A stretch of DNA of 64,000 bases from Pseudoalteromonas sp. S16_S37 (GCF_014694405.1 NZ_JAAUWV010000005.1:62001-126000), one strand, 5' to 3'; shown: positions 54,747 through 64,000, counted from the first letter of the stretch. The notes: generated by a model not told the origin, from the sequence alone. Numbers and translations: made by a program.

Positions 54747-55550
54747 TTACCAAAGTAAGAAAGTGAAGAGCGCAGCGCCGAGTAATAATCGATATACCAC
54801 GAAAGGGAACATTCCCATACGCTCAATGACCTTTAAGAAAAAGTGAATACAAGCATATGCGGCAATAAAGGATAAAGCGGTGCCTAGTAAAATGGCATTC
54901 CAATTTATCACTTCACCCGCGCTTATCAGCTTATAGATGTAATAAGACCCCGCAGCCGCGATGACAGGAATCGACATTAAAAATGAAAAACGTGCTGCGC
55001 TTTGTTTATTTAAGCCTAGTAACAGTCCAACCGTCATGGTGATCCCTGAACGCGAAGTACCGGGGAAAATCATTGCTACAACCTGCGATAGCCCGATCAA
55101 TAACGCACTCAGCCAATTAATTTGATAGATTGTTTTGATTTGCTTAGCTTTGGCATCTGCATACCAAAGTAATAAACCAAACACCACTGTTGTGGTTGCA
55201 ATGATCCAAGCATTGCGTGAATACACCTCTACATAATCTTTAACAAGATAACCTATGATCAACGAAGGCAGCGTTGCGATGATTATCCACCAGCCTAATT
55301 GACTATCATCTGTTTTACCTTGTTGGCCAAAAGACTTGAACCACGCGCCTAAGATCTCTCCTACTTCCTTACGAAAATAAATAACCACAGCTAATAAGGT
55401 ACCTACATGTACCGCCACATCAAAAGCCGTGCCTTGGTCTGCCCACCCCAACACTTGTGAAGGCAAAATTAAATGTGCCGAGCTAGAGATTGGTAAAAAC
55501 TCTGTTAACCCTTGCACCAGTGCCAGAAAAATCACTTCAATAATACTCAT
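54747..55550 (-). CDS. uppP: Undecaprenyl-diphosphatase UppP (BacA)
   Basis: Dephosphorylates undecaprenyl diphosphate so the carrier can be reused for cell wall and surface polymers; loss raises bacitracin sensitivity in other bacteria. 267 residues, polytopic inner-membrane. Catalytic motifs [20 protein letters not shown] (key residues E and SSS) and PGTSRSG are intact. ATG at 55550 overlaps the folK stop (ATGA), so the longer frame to 55574 is not used. This gene and the DUF368 gene at 20354 act on the same lipid carrier in family terms. Confidence 0.96.
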   Translation of the reverse strand: MSIIEVIFLALVQGLTEFLPISSSAHLILPSQVLGWADQGTAFDVAVHVGTLLAVVIYFRKEVGEILGAWFKSFGQQGKTDDSQLGWWIIIATLPSLIIGYLVKDYVEVYSRNAWIIATTTVVFGLLLWYADAKAKQIKTIYQINWLSALLIGLSQVVAMIFPGTSRSGITMTVGLLLGLNKQSAARFSFLMSIPVIAAAGSYYIYKLISAGEVINWNAILLGTALSFIAAYACIHFFLKVIERMGMFPFVVYRLLLGAALFTFLLW

Positions 55551-56035
55551 AGTAAAGACAGCTCCACTTTCCATAGTTTTTGTTGAGGGTTGTTATATGC
55601 TTGCCAGATACTGGCTATACTTTGTTGACTAACAGGATGGATATAACTTGGGGCAATTTCTGACAAGGGCAATAACACAAATGCATTTTTTGTGATTTCG
55701 TCTCTTGGCAACTGCGCAGGTTGTTCACATATGACATCGTCATAAAACAATAAATCTAAATCAAGCGTACGCGGACTAAACTTTTTATCATTACGAGTAC
55801 GGCCATTTTCCAGCTCGATTTGCTTTAGCAAGCTACACACTTCATGAAGTGGCATCTGTGTCGTTGCACCAAGTACCGAATTATAAAAGTTGCTACCATT
55901 GAACCCAACAGCTTCACTTTCATAGATATTCGAATGTTGGTAGTTCGGGAAGTATTTTATAAGCGCATTGAAACCAGCTCTTAAATTGTGCTCACGATTA
56001 ACATTCGAGCCAAGACTAATGTATATTTGCGCCAT
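55547..56035 (-). CDS. folK: 2-amino-4-hydroxy-6-hydroxymethyldihydropteridine pyrophosphokinase
   Basis: HPPK, folate pathway: transfers diphosphate from ATP to hydroxymethyl-dihydropterin. 162 residues (E. coli 159). Start [59 protein letters not shown] and HPVSQ are as expected (key Asp pair in LDLDLL). It lies between folB (2 bases apart) and uppP (4-base overlap). E. coli lacks folK at this locus. Confidence 0.94.
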   Translation of the reverse strand: MAQIYISLGSNVNREHNLRAGFNALIKYFPNYQHSNIYESEAVGFNGSNFYNSVLGATTQMPLHEVCSLLKQIELENGRTRNDKKFSPRTLDLDLLFYDDVICEQPAQLPRDEITKNAFVLLPLSEIAPSYIHPVSQQSIASIWQAYNNPQQKLWKVELSLL

Positions 56036-56037
56036 AA

Positions 56038-56391
56038 CTAGTGTTTCGCTCTTGTTATCTCAACGCCTACCGTTTTCGCCTGTTGAACCGCTGCTGGTTT
56101 GCTAACTCTAATAGTCACCTGTTCAACATTAAACTCGCCAAGGATCATGGCAGCAAGCTGCTCTAACAGCGTCTCTAACAACTCCACCGGCTTAGCAGTA
56201 GTATGTTCTATTACTCGTTCACTGACTTTTGAATAATCAACCGCTAAGTTGATATCATCCGTTTGTGCGGCAGCCGAGATATCGGTCAACATATCAATGT
56301 CAAAATACAAGCTTTGTTTACTTTCCTTTTCAAAGTCGTAAACTCCTATTATAGTTTCGACGTGTAGTTGTGATATATAAACCTTATCCAT
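56038..56391 (-). CDS. folB: Dihydroneopterin aldolase FolB
   Basis: Folate pathway enzyme that cleaves or epimerises dihydroneopterin; soluble octamer in the family. 117 residues. VYISQLHVETIIGVYDFE is the family start with the substrate glutamate region, ELLETLLEQLAAMIL carries the conserved glutamate, and VTIRVSKPAAV holds the catalytic lysine. The ATG at 56391 follows GGAG closely; a frame to 56484 would add 31 residues not matching the family. Divergent from plsY. Confidence 0.94.
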   Translation of the reverse strand: MDKVYISQLHVETIIGVYDFEKESKQSLYFDIDMLTDISAAAQTDDINLAVDYSKVSERVIEHTTAKPVELLETLLEQLAAMILGEFNVEQVTIRVSKPAAVQQAKTVGVEITRAKH

Positions 56392-56504
56392 TGATACTCC
56401 ACTGGTTACTAAACACTGCTCTGATGACTGCAGGTCGCGAACCACAGTCGGCATCGAAACGCCGATCATAGCCGAAAACGCCACAAGACAAAATAAGGAA
56501 ACAC

Positions 56505-57092
56505 GTGTTAGTTAGTTTAATCTGTGTCTGCGCATACTTAATAGGCTCAATCTCTTCAGCAGTTCTGGTCTGTAGGGTATTTGCTTTACCCGATCCCCGC
56601 TTTTCTGGTTCTCAAAATCCAGGCGCCACAAATGTGCTTCGCTTAGGTGGAAAACTACCTGCAATTTTAGTGTTAGTGTTTGATATTCTAAAAGGTACCA
56701 TCCCAGTCTGGGGTGCCTATTTCCTGCAAATCGAGCCCATTTGGCTAGGTGCCGTTGCCGTTGCTGCCTGTTTAGGACATATCTACCCTATTTTCTTCCA
56801 TTTTAACGGTGGTAAAGCCGTAGCGACTGCATTTGGAGCATTATTGCCCATTGGTTTGTCGTTAGGTGGGTTACTGCTCAGCACATGGTTAGTAATACTA
56901 TGGCTAACCCGCTATTCATCACTGGCCGCGATTACTACGGTTAGCCTTGCGCCTTTATATACTTGGTGGATAAAACCAATTTATACATTGCCAGTAAGCT
57001 TTTTAACCGTGCTGATTATTTTTAGACACAGAGAAAACATCAAAAGGCTCCTTAAAGGTAAAGAGCCAAAGGTAGGTGATAAAAAACGTTAA
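56505..57092 (+). CDS. plsY: Glycerol-3-phosphate acyltransferase PlsY
   Basis: Inner-membrane enzyme that transfers acyl from acyl-phosphate to glycerol-3-phosphate, the first phospholipid step. 195 residues with five to seven helices. Motif 1 [10 protein letters not shown]...[20 protein letters not shown] (key [12 protein letters not shown]), motif 2 [17 protein letters not shown], and motif 3 near [15 protein letters not shown]. It begins with GTG, with AAGGAA four bases upstream. Tail overlaps convergent tsaD by four bases. Confidence 0.95.
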   Translation: MLVSLICVCAYLIGSISSAVLVCRVFALPDPRFSGSQNPGATNVLRLGGKLPAILVLVFDILKGTIPVWGAYFLQIEPIWLGAVAVAACLGHIYPIFFHFNGGKAVATAFGALLPIGLSLGGLLLSTWLVILWLTRYSSLAAITTVSLAPLYTWWIKPIYTLPVSFLTVLIIFRHRENIKRLLKGKEPKVGDKKR

Positions 57093-58102
57093 ATTGGCTT
57101 AAGGCTATCCAAAGGCCAACGTGGCTGCGTTTTCATATCAAGTGGGGCGTATTGCTTTGCTTTTAAACGCTGCATTCCTGCATAGGCTATCATTGCACCA
57201 TTATCTGTACAAAACTCTGTTCGAGGGTAATAAACTTTCCCCTGCATACCTTGCATAACACGTTCAAGCTTCGCTCGTAACTCAACATTGGCACTCACAC
57301 CACCGGCAATAACCAAACGCTTTATTTTGGTTTGCTTTAAAGCACGTTTACATTTAATCGCTAACGTATCGATAACTGCTGTTTGGAAAGCGTGTGCAAT
57401 ATCTGCCTTAGTTTGCATATCATCACCCGCTGAGCGAATCGTATTAGCAGCTGCCGTTTTTAAACCACTAAAACTGAAGTCTAAGCCAGGCCTGTCGGTC
57501 ATAGGTCTTGGAAAAACAAAACGCTCTGCAACCCCCTGCAGCGCCATTTTCGCAAGTAACGGGCCACCTGGATAATCTAACCCTAAGAGTTTAGCTGTTT
57601 TATCAAACGCTTCACCGGCGGCATCATCGACTGACTCACCTAACACTTCATATTCACCAATGCCGTCGACTTTGACCATCATAGTATGGCCTCCCGAAAC
57701 GAGCAGAGCGATAAAAGGAAAATCAGGGCGTTCATCTTCAAGCATGGGTGCCAACAAATGGCCTTCCATATGGTGAACTGCTACCGCCGGAATATTCCAA
57801 CCAAAAGCCAATGAACGGCCAATTGAAGTTCCCACCAACAATGCCCCCACAAGTCCAGGTCCCGCCGTATAGGCAACTCCATCTAGTGATTCAGGGCCAC
57901 ACCCAGCTTGCGCAAATGCTGCTTCAATCAACGGAATAGTTTTGCGGACGTGATCGCGAGATGCCAGCTCAGGCACAACACCACCGTAATCGGCATGCAC
58001 TTTGACTTGGCTATACAGCTGATGAGCCAATAAGCCTTGCTCATCGTCATAAATAGCAATACCGGTTTCATCACACGATGATTCTATGCCTAAAATTCGC
58101 AC
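57089..58102 (-). CDS. tsaD: tRNA threonylcarbamoyladenosine synthase subunit TsaD
   Basis: Transfers threonylcarbamoyl to A37 of tRNAs that read ANN codons, with TsaB, TsaC and TsaE. 337 residues, E. coli TsaD 337. ASKHA fold with [15 protein letters not shown] at the start, metal-binding [15 protein letters not shown], and phosphate loop [13 protein letters not shown]. Divergent neighbour would be rpsU in E. coli; here a DUF416 gene lies upstream on the same strand, so the rpsU-dnaG-rpoD link is broken. Confidence 0.97.
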   Translation of the reverse strand: MRILGIESSCDETGIAIYDDEQGLLAHQLYSQVKVHADYGGVVPELASRDHVRKTIPLIEAAFAQAGCGPESLDGVAYTAGPGLVGALLVGTSIGRSLAFGWNIPAVAVHHMEGHLLAPMLEDERPDFPFIALLVSGGHTMMVKVDGIGEYEVLGESVDDAAGEAFDKTAKLLGLDYPGGPLLAKMALQGVAERFVFPRPMTDRPGLDFSFSGLKTAAANTIRSAGDDMQTKADIAHAFQTAVIDTLAIKCKRALKQTKIKRLVIAGGVSANVELRAKLERVMQGMQGKVYYPRTEFCTDNGAMIAYAGMQRLKAKQYAPLDMKTQPRWPLDSLKPI

Positions 58103-58188
58103 GCACTCACTCCCAAGATGGATGATATAAAAGGCGGGTATTTTACCTTTAGTGACTTTTATTGGGCAAGTAAAAGCCCGTTCTCTGG

Positions 58189-58779
58189 CTAAATTGCTAT
58201 GCCTATATTGGTTTGACCATCGGCCAGCGCCTGTTGTTTGAGCGCTTTTACATTGTCAGCTTCAATTCGGCCCATATTTTCAACAAAGTCGATAAGTTCT
58301 GACAACACTTCAATTTCGTATTGCATCAAAGGGTGTTCACGGACTGATTTATTATCCGGCTCAATATCTTCACTTTCCAATAAAAACTCAACATAACGCG
58401 CAACGGTTGCTTGAGATATTTTGGCAATGCTAACAAACTCTTGCTCGTCTTTGGTCATTAAACCATTCATCAGTCCAAGCAATGCGGTTGCAGCGTCGAT
58501 AGCAAGGTAAGTACCAAACATATCAAATTGCGACAATTCTGGAACGTTTGGCTCAACCTTTTCAATCTGCTTTTCAAGGCTGATTTTACTTTTTGGAAGT
58601 AGTATCTTTTCCCAACATACATTTAACGCGTTTCGCAAAGCAGATTCATCGCCAAATTGGGTAGCTTCACTAAATAGCCCATAGTTAGGCAACATTCTTT
58701 CAATAATCGCAGCAGCTAGAACTGCTTGCTGTAAGTAATTAAGCTCTCTAATTCTCTGAAAGTTATTCGCTTTTGTCAT
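58189..58779 (-). CDS. yjaG: DUF416 family protein (YjaG-like)
   Basis: Soluble 196-residue helical protein, the same length as E. coli Yja[34 protein letters not shown] (key residues [12 protein letters not shown]) is the typical start, followed by [16 protein letters not shown] and [16 protein letters not shown]. Role unknown. The start is placed at 58779 (family match); the longer frame to 58863 reads through the upstream gene. It overlaps the DUF2007 gene by 17 bases. Confidence 0.88.
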   Translation of the reverse strand: MTKANNFQRIRELNYLQQAVLAAAIIERMLPNYGLFSEATQFGDESALRNALNVCWEKILLPKSKISLEKQIEKVEPNVPELSQFDMFGTYLAIDAATALLGLMNGLMTKDEQEFVSIAKISQATVARYVEFLLESEDIEPDNKSVREHPLMQYEIEVLSELIDFVENMGRIEADNVKALKQQALADGQTNIGIAI

Positions 58780-59095
58780 TATGTTTTCCACATTGCCAGC
58801 AATATTGAAAAGCTGGTCCATTGAGTTCTGTACAATGATTGCAACACCAGTCTGAGCTGGCATGCTGTTGCGCGTAGTCTAGCAATATTTTTTGCGCTGC
58901 GCGCTCTTTTATCTCATAAACGAGTAAACTCAGCTTTGCTTGCTCTGCTGGGATCTCGCCAATTCCCCCCTGCAAAGGTTCACCACTAATACGTGTTTCA
59001 ATCTTTGCTTGTGATAACAAGCCTTGCACAATGTGTGCTTCTAACAAGTTTTCAGTAGTAAATACACATCGCCACTTAAAGCTATTATCTGTCAT
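58763..59095 (-). CDS. DUF2007 protein with C-terminal zinc ribbon
   Basis: 110 residues. WRCVFTTENLLEAHIVQGLLSQAKIETRISGEPLQGG matches DUF2007, a small GlnB-like fold proposed to signal (key residues EAHIVQGLL and RISGEPLQG). The last 30 residues carry CCNHCTELN...YCWQCGKHN, two CxxC knuckles that should bind zinc. It overlaps yjaG by 17 bases, so the two are co-translated; no function is known for either. Confidence 0.8.
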   Translation of the reverse strand: MTDNSFKWRCVFTTENLLEAHIVQGLLSQAKIETRISGEPLQGGIGEIPAEQAKLSLLVYEIKERAAQKILLDYAQQHASSDWCCNHCTELNGPAFQYCWQCGKHNDKSE

Positions 59096-59130
59096 AATAA
59101 AATTGTTCCGCGATTACTAAAGAGATAAAA

Positions 59131-59526
59131 ATGACATTAACCACTCCTGGACTCCTATTTCCTGCTATTTCTTTACTTTTATTGGCCTATACCAATCGCT
59201 TTTTGGTGTTAGCGCAACTTATACGTGAGCTAAATGCGCGAGAAGGAGAAAATATTCGCCCGCTCGTCCGTGCCCAAATCAATAATTTGCGCAAACGAAT
59301 TAAATTAATACGCTTAATGCAAGTTTGGGGAGTTGTTGCCTTTTTATTGTGTACGCTGTCCATGTTTGCACTCTTTATTGAAATCGCTTTGACTGGCATC
59401 ATTTTGTTCGGGGCCAGTTTATGCTGTTTAATCTTCTCTCTAATTATCTCTTTGTATGAGATCCATATTTCTTGTGATGCAATTGAAATAGAATTGCAAA
59501 ATATTGAGAAAAAGCCAACTTTATGA
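59131..59526 (+). CDS. DUF2721 membrane protein
   Basis: 131 residues with three hydrophobic segments (about 5-22, 65-86, 92-112). Between the first and second lies the conserved basic helix NRFLVLAQLIRELNAREGEN...INNLRKRIKLIRLMQ (key RLMQ before the membrane helix) typical of DUF2721. Function unknown. Divergent from the DUF2007 gene by 35 bases; 63 bases before the response-regulator gene on the same strand. Confidence 0.82.
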   Translation: MTLTTPGLLFPAISLLLLAYTNRFLVLAQLIRELNAREGENIRPLVRAQINNLRKRIKLIRLMQVWGVVAFLLCTLSMFALFIEIALTGIILFGASLCCLIFSLIISLYEIHISCDAIEIELQNIEKKPTL

Positions 59527-59589
59527 TTAAGCAGCCCCTCACATTAATGACTATACTGACAAAGTGAATAGTCATTAAAGGGGCGGCGA

Positions 59590-61116
59590 GTGAGCAGTTT
59601 TCTTTTCTCTGATGAATCAATAGAAGAGCCAAATAACCCAAACCTTGCTTCTGAGTATTGGGATATCTTAATCGTTGATGATGAAGAAGATATCCATCAG
59701 GTGACCAAATTAGTGCTGTCTGGCTTTGAGTTTGAAAAAAAGCCACTTCGTTTTCATCACGCCTACTCTGCCAAACAAGCCAAAGAAATTCTCGAAAGAG
59801 AAGAACTCATATCTGTCGGCTTAGTTGACGTTGTTATGGAAACAAACCATGCAGGCCTAGACCTTATTAAATACATTAGAAACGAATTAGAAAATCATGA
59901 TGTGCGACTAATCTTGCGTACCGGCCAACCAGGTGAAGCCCCCGAAGAGTCTGTAATAAGAGACTATGACATTAATGATTACAAAAACAAAACAGAACTA
60001 ACTGCCGTAAAGCTCAAAACTTTGCTCTATTCCGCCTTACGTGCACACCGAGATATTCAAACAATAGAGCGACACAAAAGAGGTTTAGAGCAAATAATCA
60101 ATGCTTCATCATCTTTTTTGCAATGCAACAGTGTACGCGAATTTGCCTCTACAATTTTAGAACATGTATCCAACGTGATGGGCTTAAATGACAATGACAT
60201 TTATTGTGCCGCAGCAATAAATCATGCAAACGATTCAGCTGCAAAATTTAGATTATTAGCCGCATCAGGACAAGGAGTTGAACCCAAGTCTTCCTCAATA
60301 CCTGAGCATGTTAAAGCGCTTTTTATAGAGTCTCATAATGTAAAAGCTTCGCGTTCCACCGAGACTGAATATGTAGGTTATTTCCCTTCCGCCGGTGGGG
60401 GAGAAACCATGCTTTATGTCGGAAAAGACTCAAAAATGAAGAGTACTGACAGGCAATTATTGGAGTTTTTTGCAAATAACATTGCGCTTGCCTATGACAA
60501 TATTAAGCTACGAGAAACAGTGAAAGATTCGCAAAAAGAACTGTCATACATACTTGGTGAAGCCGTTGAGCGTCGCTCTAAAGAAACAGGCTCTCATGTT
60601 AAACGTGTCGCGCACTACAGTATGCTTCTAGCACAGTTATATGGGCTTTCAGACTACCGAGCAGAAATCATAAAGCTCGCTTCACCGCTACATGATATTG
60701 GGAAAATTAGCATTCCTGACAACATTTTAAATAAACCTGATAAGCTCACAGAAAGTGAATGGGCAATAATGATGACTCACGCACAAACTGGTTACGAAAT
60801 TTTACAACATTCTTCTAACGAAATATTGCAATGTGGCGCTACAATAGCGCATCAACACCACGAAAAATGGGATGGTACGGGGTACCCGAGAGGCTTAAAA
60901 GGTGAGAAAATAGACATAGTCGGGCGAATAACCGCATTGGCCGATGTCTTTGATGCACTAGGCAGTGATAGATGTTATAAGCCTGCTTGGCCTTTAGAAA
61001 AAGTACTAGCGCTGATAGAATCTGAGAAGGGAAGGCAATTCGATCCAAAACTCGTTGATTTATTTATAAACAACTTAGATCAGTTTATCGCAATTAGAGA
61101 CAGCTACCCTGATTGA
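59590..61116 (+). CDS. Response regulator with DUF3369 and HD-GYP output
   Basis: 508 residues. Receiver domain at about 28-150 with acidic pocket VDDEEDIH, phospho-acceptor D80 (LVDVVME) and conserved lysine in NDYKNKTEL. DUF3369, a GAF-like domain, occupies about 165-310. HD-GYP at about 325-495 has HDIGK (H368-D369), HQHHEKWDGTGYPRG and ALADVFDALGSDR, all intact. It would hydrolyse cyclic di-GMP on phosphorylation. No sensor kinase is adjacent (orphan regulator). Start GTG at 59590 follows an AGGGG-rich stretch. Confidence 0.94.
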   Translation: MSSFLFSDESIEEPNNPNLASEYWDILIVDDEEDIHQVTKLVLSGFEFEKKPLRFHHAYSAKQAKEILEREELISVGLVDVVMETNHAGLDLIKYIRNELENHDVRLILRTGQPGEAPEESVIRDYDINDYKNKTELTAVKLKTLLYSALRAHRDIQTIERHKRGLEQIINASSSFLQCNSVREFASTILEHVSNVMGLNDNDIYCAAAINHANDSAAKFRLLAASGQGVEPKSSSIPEHVKALFIESHNVKASRSTETEYVGYFPSAGGGETMLYVGKDSKMKSTDRQLLEFFANNIALAYDNIKLRETVKDSQKELSYILGEAVERRSKETGSHVKRVAHYSMLLAQLYGLSDYRAEIIKLASPLHDIGKISIPDNILNKPDKLTESEWAIMMTHAQTGYEILQHSSNEILQCGATIAHQHHEKWDGTGYPRGLKGEKIDIVGRITALADVFDALGSDRCYKPAWPLEKVLALIESEKGRQFDPKLVDLFINNLDQFIAIRDSYPD

Positions 61117-61226
61117 AACTTGTAAGCAAAATGTAAAATATTCACTTTCAATCTCCTGATACTTGTATTAGTATTAGGAAAACACATTAATGTTATGTGA
61201 TAAGTAGAAATTAAAAGGAATTTCGA

Positions 61227-62126
61227 ATGAGATTTGAACAACTAGAACAGTTTGTCGCCTTGGGCAATTTACGTCATTTCAGACAAGCTGCAGAACAAAC
61301 ACAAATAAGCACTTCAGCATTGACCAGAAGTATCCAAACACTGGAAGATGAAATTGGCTGCGAACTTGTAAAACGTTCAACCCGCTCAGTAAGGCTCACC
61401 GAACAAGGTGAAATGTTTTTGAGTTATTGTAAAACAACGCTGTCAGAGCTTGAACTAACCAAGAAAACTATCAAACAAAGTTTGTTTGGTAGAGACCAAC
61501 AGAAGCTAGTGATCGGATACACCAGCGAAGCCAGTTCAATTGTGCCCATGTCATGCGGTCAGTTTCTTGCTGATTTTCCGAATATTAAAATTGAGATGCA
61601 ATTACAAGACGAGCATGAGTTAACGCGCAAACTGCAACTTGGTGAAATTGATATCAGTGTTTACTTACAATCAGCAAGTAATGTGGTTAGCGATATCTAC
61701 CTTCCTGATCAACTTATATTGTTTGTTGCTAAACACCATCCGCTTGCCAGTAAAGATTCGCTGCGCAAAGAAGAGCTACATGATTTCCCTATGTATGGTT
61801 GTTTTTCGCAATCAAAACAAGTTCAATCAATGCTAAATGAAGCAGTTGAGGGACTCAACAAAAGCAGCAGTATGAAGATAGGCAACATCGATCAAGTGAT
61901 GGATGGCCTTAAGCAATCAAATCATTTTGCTATTGCGAGTATTGAACATGCTAATACCATTGCGCAAGACCCTAGTTTGGTGATTTTGAAAACCAACAAA
62001 GACATAAACCATGAACAATTAGTTGTTCAAACCAACCACCATGTCAGCCGTGACAGCCACATCAAACACCTACTTAGTTTGATCGAGACTTCGGCAAAGG
62101 CTAAAGCATACACTTCAAATGTGTAG
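61227..62126 (+). CDS. LysR-family transcriptional regulator
   Basis: 299 residues. N-terminal winged helix (MRFEQLEQFVALGNLRHFRQAAEQTQISTSALTRSIQTLEDEIGCELVKR; key TSALTRSIQTLE) and a periplasmic-binding-like effector domain (KLVIGYTSEASSIVP, FADFPNIKIEMQ-like LADFPNIKIEMQ). AAGGA precedes the ATG. Neighbours ubiA and the HD-GYP regulator do not tell its target. It ends in a bidirectional terminator. Confidence 0.93.
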   Translation: MRFEQLEQFVALGNLRHFRQAAEQTQISTSALTRSIQTLEDEIGCELVKRSTRSVRLTEQGEMFLSYCKTTLSELELTKKTIKQSLFGRDQQKLVIGYTSEASSIVPMSCGQFLADFPNIKIEMQLQDEHELTRKLQLGEIDISVYLQSASNVVSDIYLPDQLILFVAKHHPLASKDSLRKEELHDFPMYGCFSQSKQVQSMLNEAVEGLNKSSSMKIGNIDQVMDGLKQSNHFAIASIEHANTIAQDPSLVILKTNKDINHEQLVVQTNHHVSRDSHIKHLLSLIETSAKAKAYTSNV

Positions 62127-62140
62127 TGATTTATCCACAT

Positions 62141-62170
62141 AAAAAAAGGTGCTTCGCGCACCTTTTTTTT
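62141..62170. terminator. Bidirectional terminator between lysR and ubiA
   Basis: GGTGC / GCACC stem with TTCGC loop, seven A before and eight T after. It serves both the LysR gene and ubiA, whose stop is 10 bases on. Confidence 0.88.
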
Positions 62171-62180
62171 ATGAATAATT

Positions 62181-63053
62181 TTATATCAGGTAATTACAAG
62201 CAACCCCGAGGAAAATAACCAAACCAACTCTGTTGTTACTTAAAAAAGCTTTGAAGCAATTATCTCTATCCCTTTTGTGTATTGATACCTGAAGCAAAAG
62301 CAACAACAATACTGCAAAAATAAGCCCAAAGAAATAAGGCCAATGCAGACTTTGATTTATTCCGACAAACACCATAATTGCAATGAAAACACTATTGAGA
62401 ATTGCGATCCAATATCTATCATGCTTACCAAAAAGAATTGCCGTCGATTTAACGCCTATTTTTAAGTCATCATCTCTATCTACCATGGCATACATCGTAT
62501 CGTAAGCAACAGTCCACAGTACATTGGCTATAAACATAAACCATGCATATTCGGGAACAACTTCCAAACTTGCCATAAACGCCATGGGAATAGAAAAGCT
62601 ATATGCCATCCCTAACACCACTTGAGGCAAATGCGTATAACGCTTCATAAAGGGGTAACACGCAGCCAACATTAATGCAGCGACTGACAATAATATGGTT
62701 TGCCAGTTAAGCATAAGAACAAGCGCAAAAGCTAAACCAATAAGTAAACAAAATAAGCTTAACGCTTCACCTGGTTCAACTTCACCAGTTGCTAAAGGAC
62801 GTGCAGCGGTACGCTTTACCGCACCATCTATTTTTCTATCTGCAAAGTCATTGATCACGCAGCCAGCACTGCGCATCACAAATACACCACAACTAAAAAT
62901 GATGAGTAGTTCAATGGGTGGGACACCCGAGTTAGCCAGCCACAACGCCCAGTAAGTAGGCCATAGTAATAATAAGGTGCCTATAGGTCTGTCTGTGCGC
63001 ATCAAACGCAAGTATGCAGTAAAATGCGATTTATGAAGCAAATTGAGTTGCAT
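62181..63053 (-). CDS. ubiA: 4-hydroxybenzoate octaprenyltransferase UbiA
   Basis: Attaches the polyprenyl tail to 4-hydroxybenzoate in ubiquinone synthesis. 290 residues, polytopic inner-membrane, E. coli 290. The two metal-diphosphate motifs are [18 protein letters not shown] and [16 protein letters not shown], and [20 protein letters not shown] opens the protein. It overlaps ubiC by 23 bases. Confidence 0.96.
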   Translation of the reverse strand: MQLNLLHKSHFTAYLRLMRTDRPIGTLLLLWPTYWALWLANSGVPPIELLIIFSCGVFVMRSAGCVINDFADRKIDGAVKRTAARPLATGEVEPGEALSLFCLLIGLAFALVLMLNWQTILLSVAALMLAACYPFMKRYTHLPQVVLGMAYSFSIPMAFMASLEVVPEYAWFMFIANVLWTVAYDTMYAMVDRDDDLKIGVKSTAILFGKHDRYWIAILNSVFIAIMVFVGINQSLHWPYFFGLIFAVLLLLLLQVSIHKRDRDNCFKAFLSNNRVGLVIFLGVACNYLI

Positions 63054-63576
63054 AGTTAACCTTTGGCAAAAATACTTCGCAGACCATTATTTTAGCGTCC
63101 TGATAAACAAAAACGCGACGCCTTGCATATAAACGCTGCTCCGGTAAGTGTAAATCTTTAAGCAGAGGCGCAAGCGCATTGGGGTAATCGACTTGTGCCA
63201 CTTCAAGCGGCGTATGTTGCCACGATTTGTCTTGAAACAACACTTCACCTAAGGGTTTGCTACCTAGCTGGCGAACACCTAAATCAGAAGCTTGGGTGCT
63301 TATCCAACTTTGTGCATATACTCTTGCGACATCATCACATACTAGCAGCACTTCTCTACATTGCAATTGCGTGCAATATTGCCCCAAAAGCTTTTTGTGC
63401 TCTTGTGATGCAGCTATCCACTGCTCTTGCAATACATCCACCCTAAAATCGTTACTTTGCTCTTTCAAACGAGATGTTAAAGAACCGCTGTCTAAAATAA
63501 TTGCTGCGTCTTCGCTTGATAAATGGGAATACTCTGGTGCTGATTGCCACTCAAAGTCAATGGAAAAAGGTGCCAT
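63031..63576 (-). CDS. ubiC: Chorismate pyruvate-lyase UbiC
   Basis: Converts chorismate to 4-hydroxybenzoate plus pyruvate, the first step to ubiquinone. 181 residues (E. coli 165). [48 protein letters not shown], and [22 protein letters not shown] correspond to the enzyme's substrate pocket residues (R, L and E in RRR and EVFLP). The ATG at 63576, with AGAG eight bases upstream, fits the family; frames to 63618 or 63726 add unrelated residues. Overlaps ubiA. Confidence 0.9.
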   Translation of the reverse strand: MAPFSIDFEWQSAPEYSHLSSEDAAIILDSGSLTSRLKEQSNDFRVDVLQEQWIAASQEHKKLLGQYCTQLQCREVLLVCDDVARVYAQSWISTQASDLGVRQLGSKPLGEVLFQDKSWQHTPLEVAQVDYPNALAPLLKDLHLPEQRLYARRRVFVYQDAKIMVCEVFLPKVNYATQFAS

Positions 63577-63754
63577 CAACAAAACTCTATCTGATCTTTG
63601 AAAATTCCCCCATATCATAGCACTACCCACAGCTTCAAAAAAGTTTGCTGATATTTTAATAAGATATACATCACAAATGTGTAAAATAATGCAATTTAAG
63701 TATACACTTAGCATTGCCAGTTTCACTTTTGAACCAACGGGATTTCAAATTGTT

Positions 63755-64000
63755 ATGAACAAACCATATTACTTCTTTGCGGTTTTTATCCTTGTCATTG
63801 CAAGTTTTGGCGCACGTGCAGAATCCAATGTAGGCTACTTTGGTTTTGAGCCAGATATCATTACAAACTACATTGGACAATCAAATAAGAAGCTTGGTTA
63901 TGTTCGTGTTACTGTTGATTTAATGCTAGAAGACGTCAGTAACATCAGTGTTGTGGAACATCATACCCCACTTCTAAGAGATGCTATTGTACAAATCTTA
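63755..64000 (+). CDS. FliL-family protein (3' end cut by window)
   Basis: First 82 residues of a flagellar basal-body FliL-family protein. A hydrophobic start PYYFFAVFILVIASFGARAES looks like a signal peptide rather than the anchor of classical FliL. The segment VGYFGFEPDIITNYIG, LGYVRVTVDLMLED and VVEHHTPLLRDAIVQIL is the FliL core. Classical FliL lies in the fliL-fliM-fliN operon and helps stators. This copy next to ubiC is away from flagellar genes in this window, so it may be a paralogue. Divergent from ubiC. Confidence 0.85.
   Translation, partial: MNKPYYFFAVFILVIASFGARAESNVGYFGFEPDIITNYIGQSNKKLGYVRVTVDLMLEDVSNISVVEHHTPLLRDAIVQIL

Noticed and set aside
1..64000. Mobile elements, CRISPR arrays, tRNA or rRNA genes
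   Set aside because: No transposase or integrase frames, no regularly spaced repeats, and no cloverleaf or rRNA-like segments were seen.

Overview
This window reads as a chromosomal segment of a marine gammaproteobacterium of the Alteromonadales, most like Pseudoalteromonas. The basis is protein character and gene order: lptD-surA-pdxA-rsmA-apaG-apaH with amgK-murU divergent to it, metK next to tkt, a PutA without the ribbon-helix-helix domain next to an Lrp-type regulator, NhaD, and a secreted S8 protease with a PA insert. Genus is inferred, since no 16S gene is present. I see no rRNA, tRNA, CRISPR array, insertion sequence, integrase or phage gene.

Layout. 1-7.6 kb: the end of a Bcr/CflA-type MFS pump, a secreted subtilisin-like protease, a LysE-type exporter with mgsA, a DnaK-like protein (YegD), a signal-peptide-bearing ATP-dependent DNA ligase, a HAD phosphatase and a small unknown protein. 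7.6-17.4 kb: a TonB-dependent receptor with a long structured leader, SixA, an M16 protease, a PAS-GGDEF-EAL protein, and an MmcQ/YjbR protein behind a 0.55 kb AT-rich gap. 17.6-22.3 kb: pfkA, nhaD, a DUF368 protein (family of undecaprenyl-phosphate translocases) and a DUF3530 protein. 22.4-31.5 kb: djlA-murU-amgK facing the lptD-to-apaH operon. 31.6-37.2 kb: a chemoreceptor, transketolase and metK, with a MetJ-type operator between tkt and metK.

37.2-43.1 kb is the most accessory-looking part: an AraC regulator, an SRPBCC protein overlapping a sterol-desaturase-family hydroxylase, a berberine-bridge-like flavoenzyme with both covalent FAD attachment residues, an EamA transporter and a START-domain protein. 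43.1-58.1 kb keeps the enterobacterial order ygiF-ygiM-cca-uppP-folB-plsY-tsaD, but lrp-putA, an HD-GYP gene and exeB-exeA lie between ygiM and cca, and folK lies between uppP and folB. 58.2-64 kb: a DUF416/DUF2007 pair, a DUF2721 protein, a response regulator with an HD-GYP output, a LysR regulator, ubiC-ubiA and the start of a FliL-family gene.

How the genes work together: envelope biogenesis is the main theme (LptD, SurA, AmgK/MurU, UppP, DUF368, PlsY, ExeA/ExeB). Three proteins would make or break cyclic di-GMP. MgsA, PfkA and Tkt belong to sugar phosphate metabolism, and UbiC/UbiA to ubiquinone. No single locus proves a new system. The best leads are the 37-42 kb lipid/flavoenzyme neighbourhood, the NhaD-DUF368 pairing, the TonB receptor leader, and several unexplained perfect inverted repeats.
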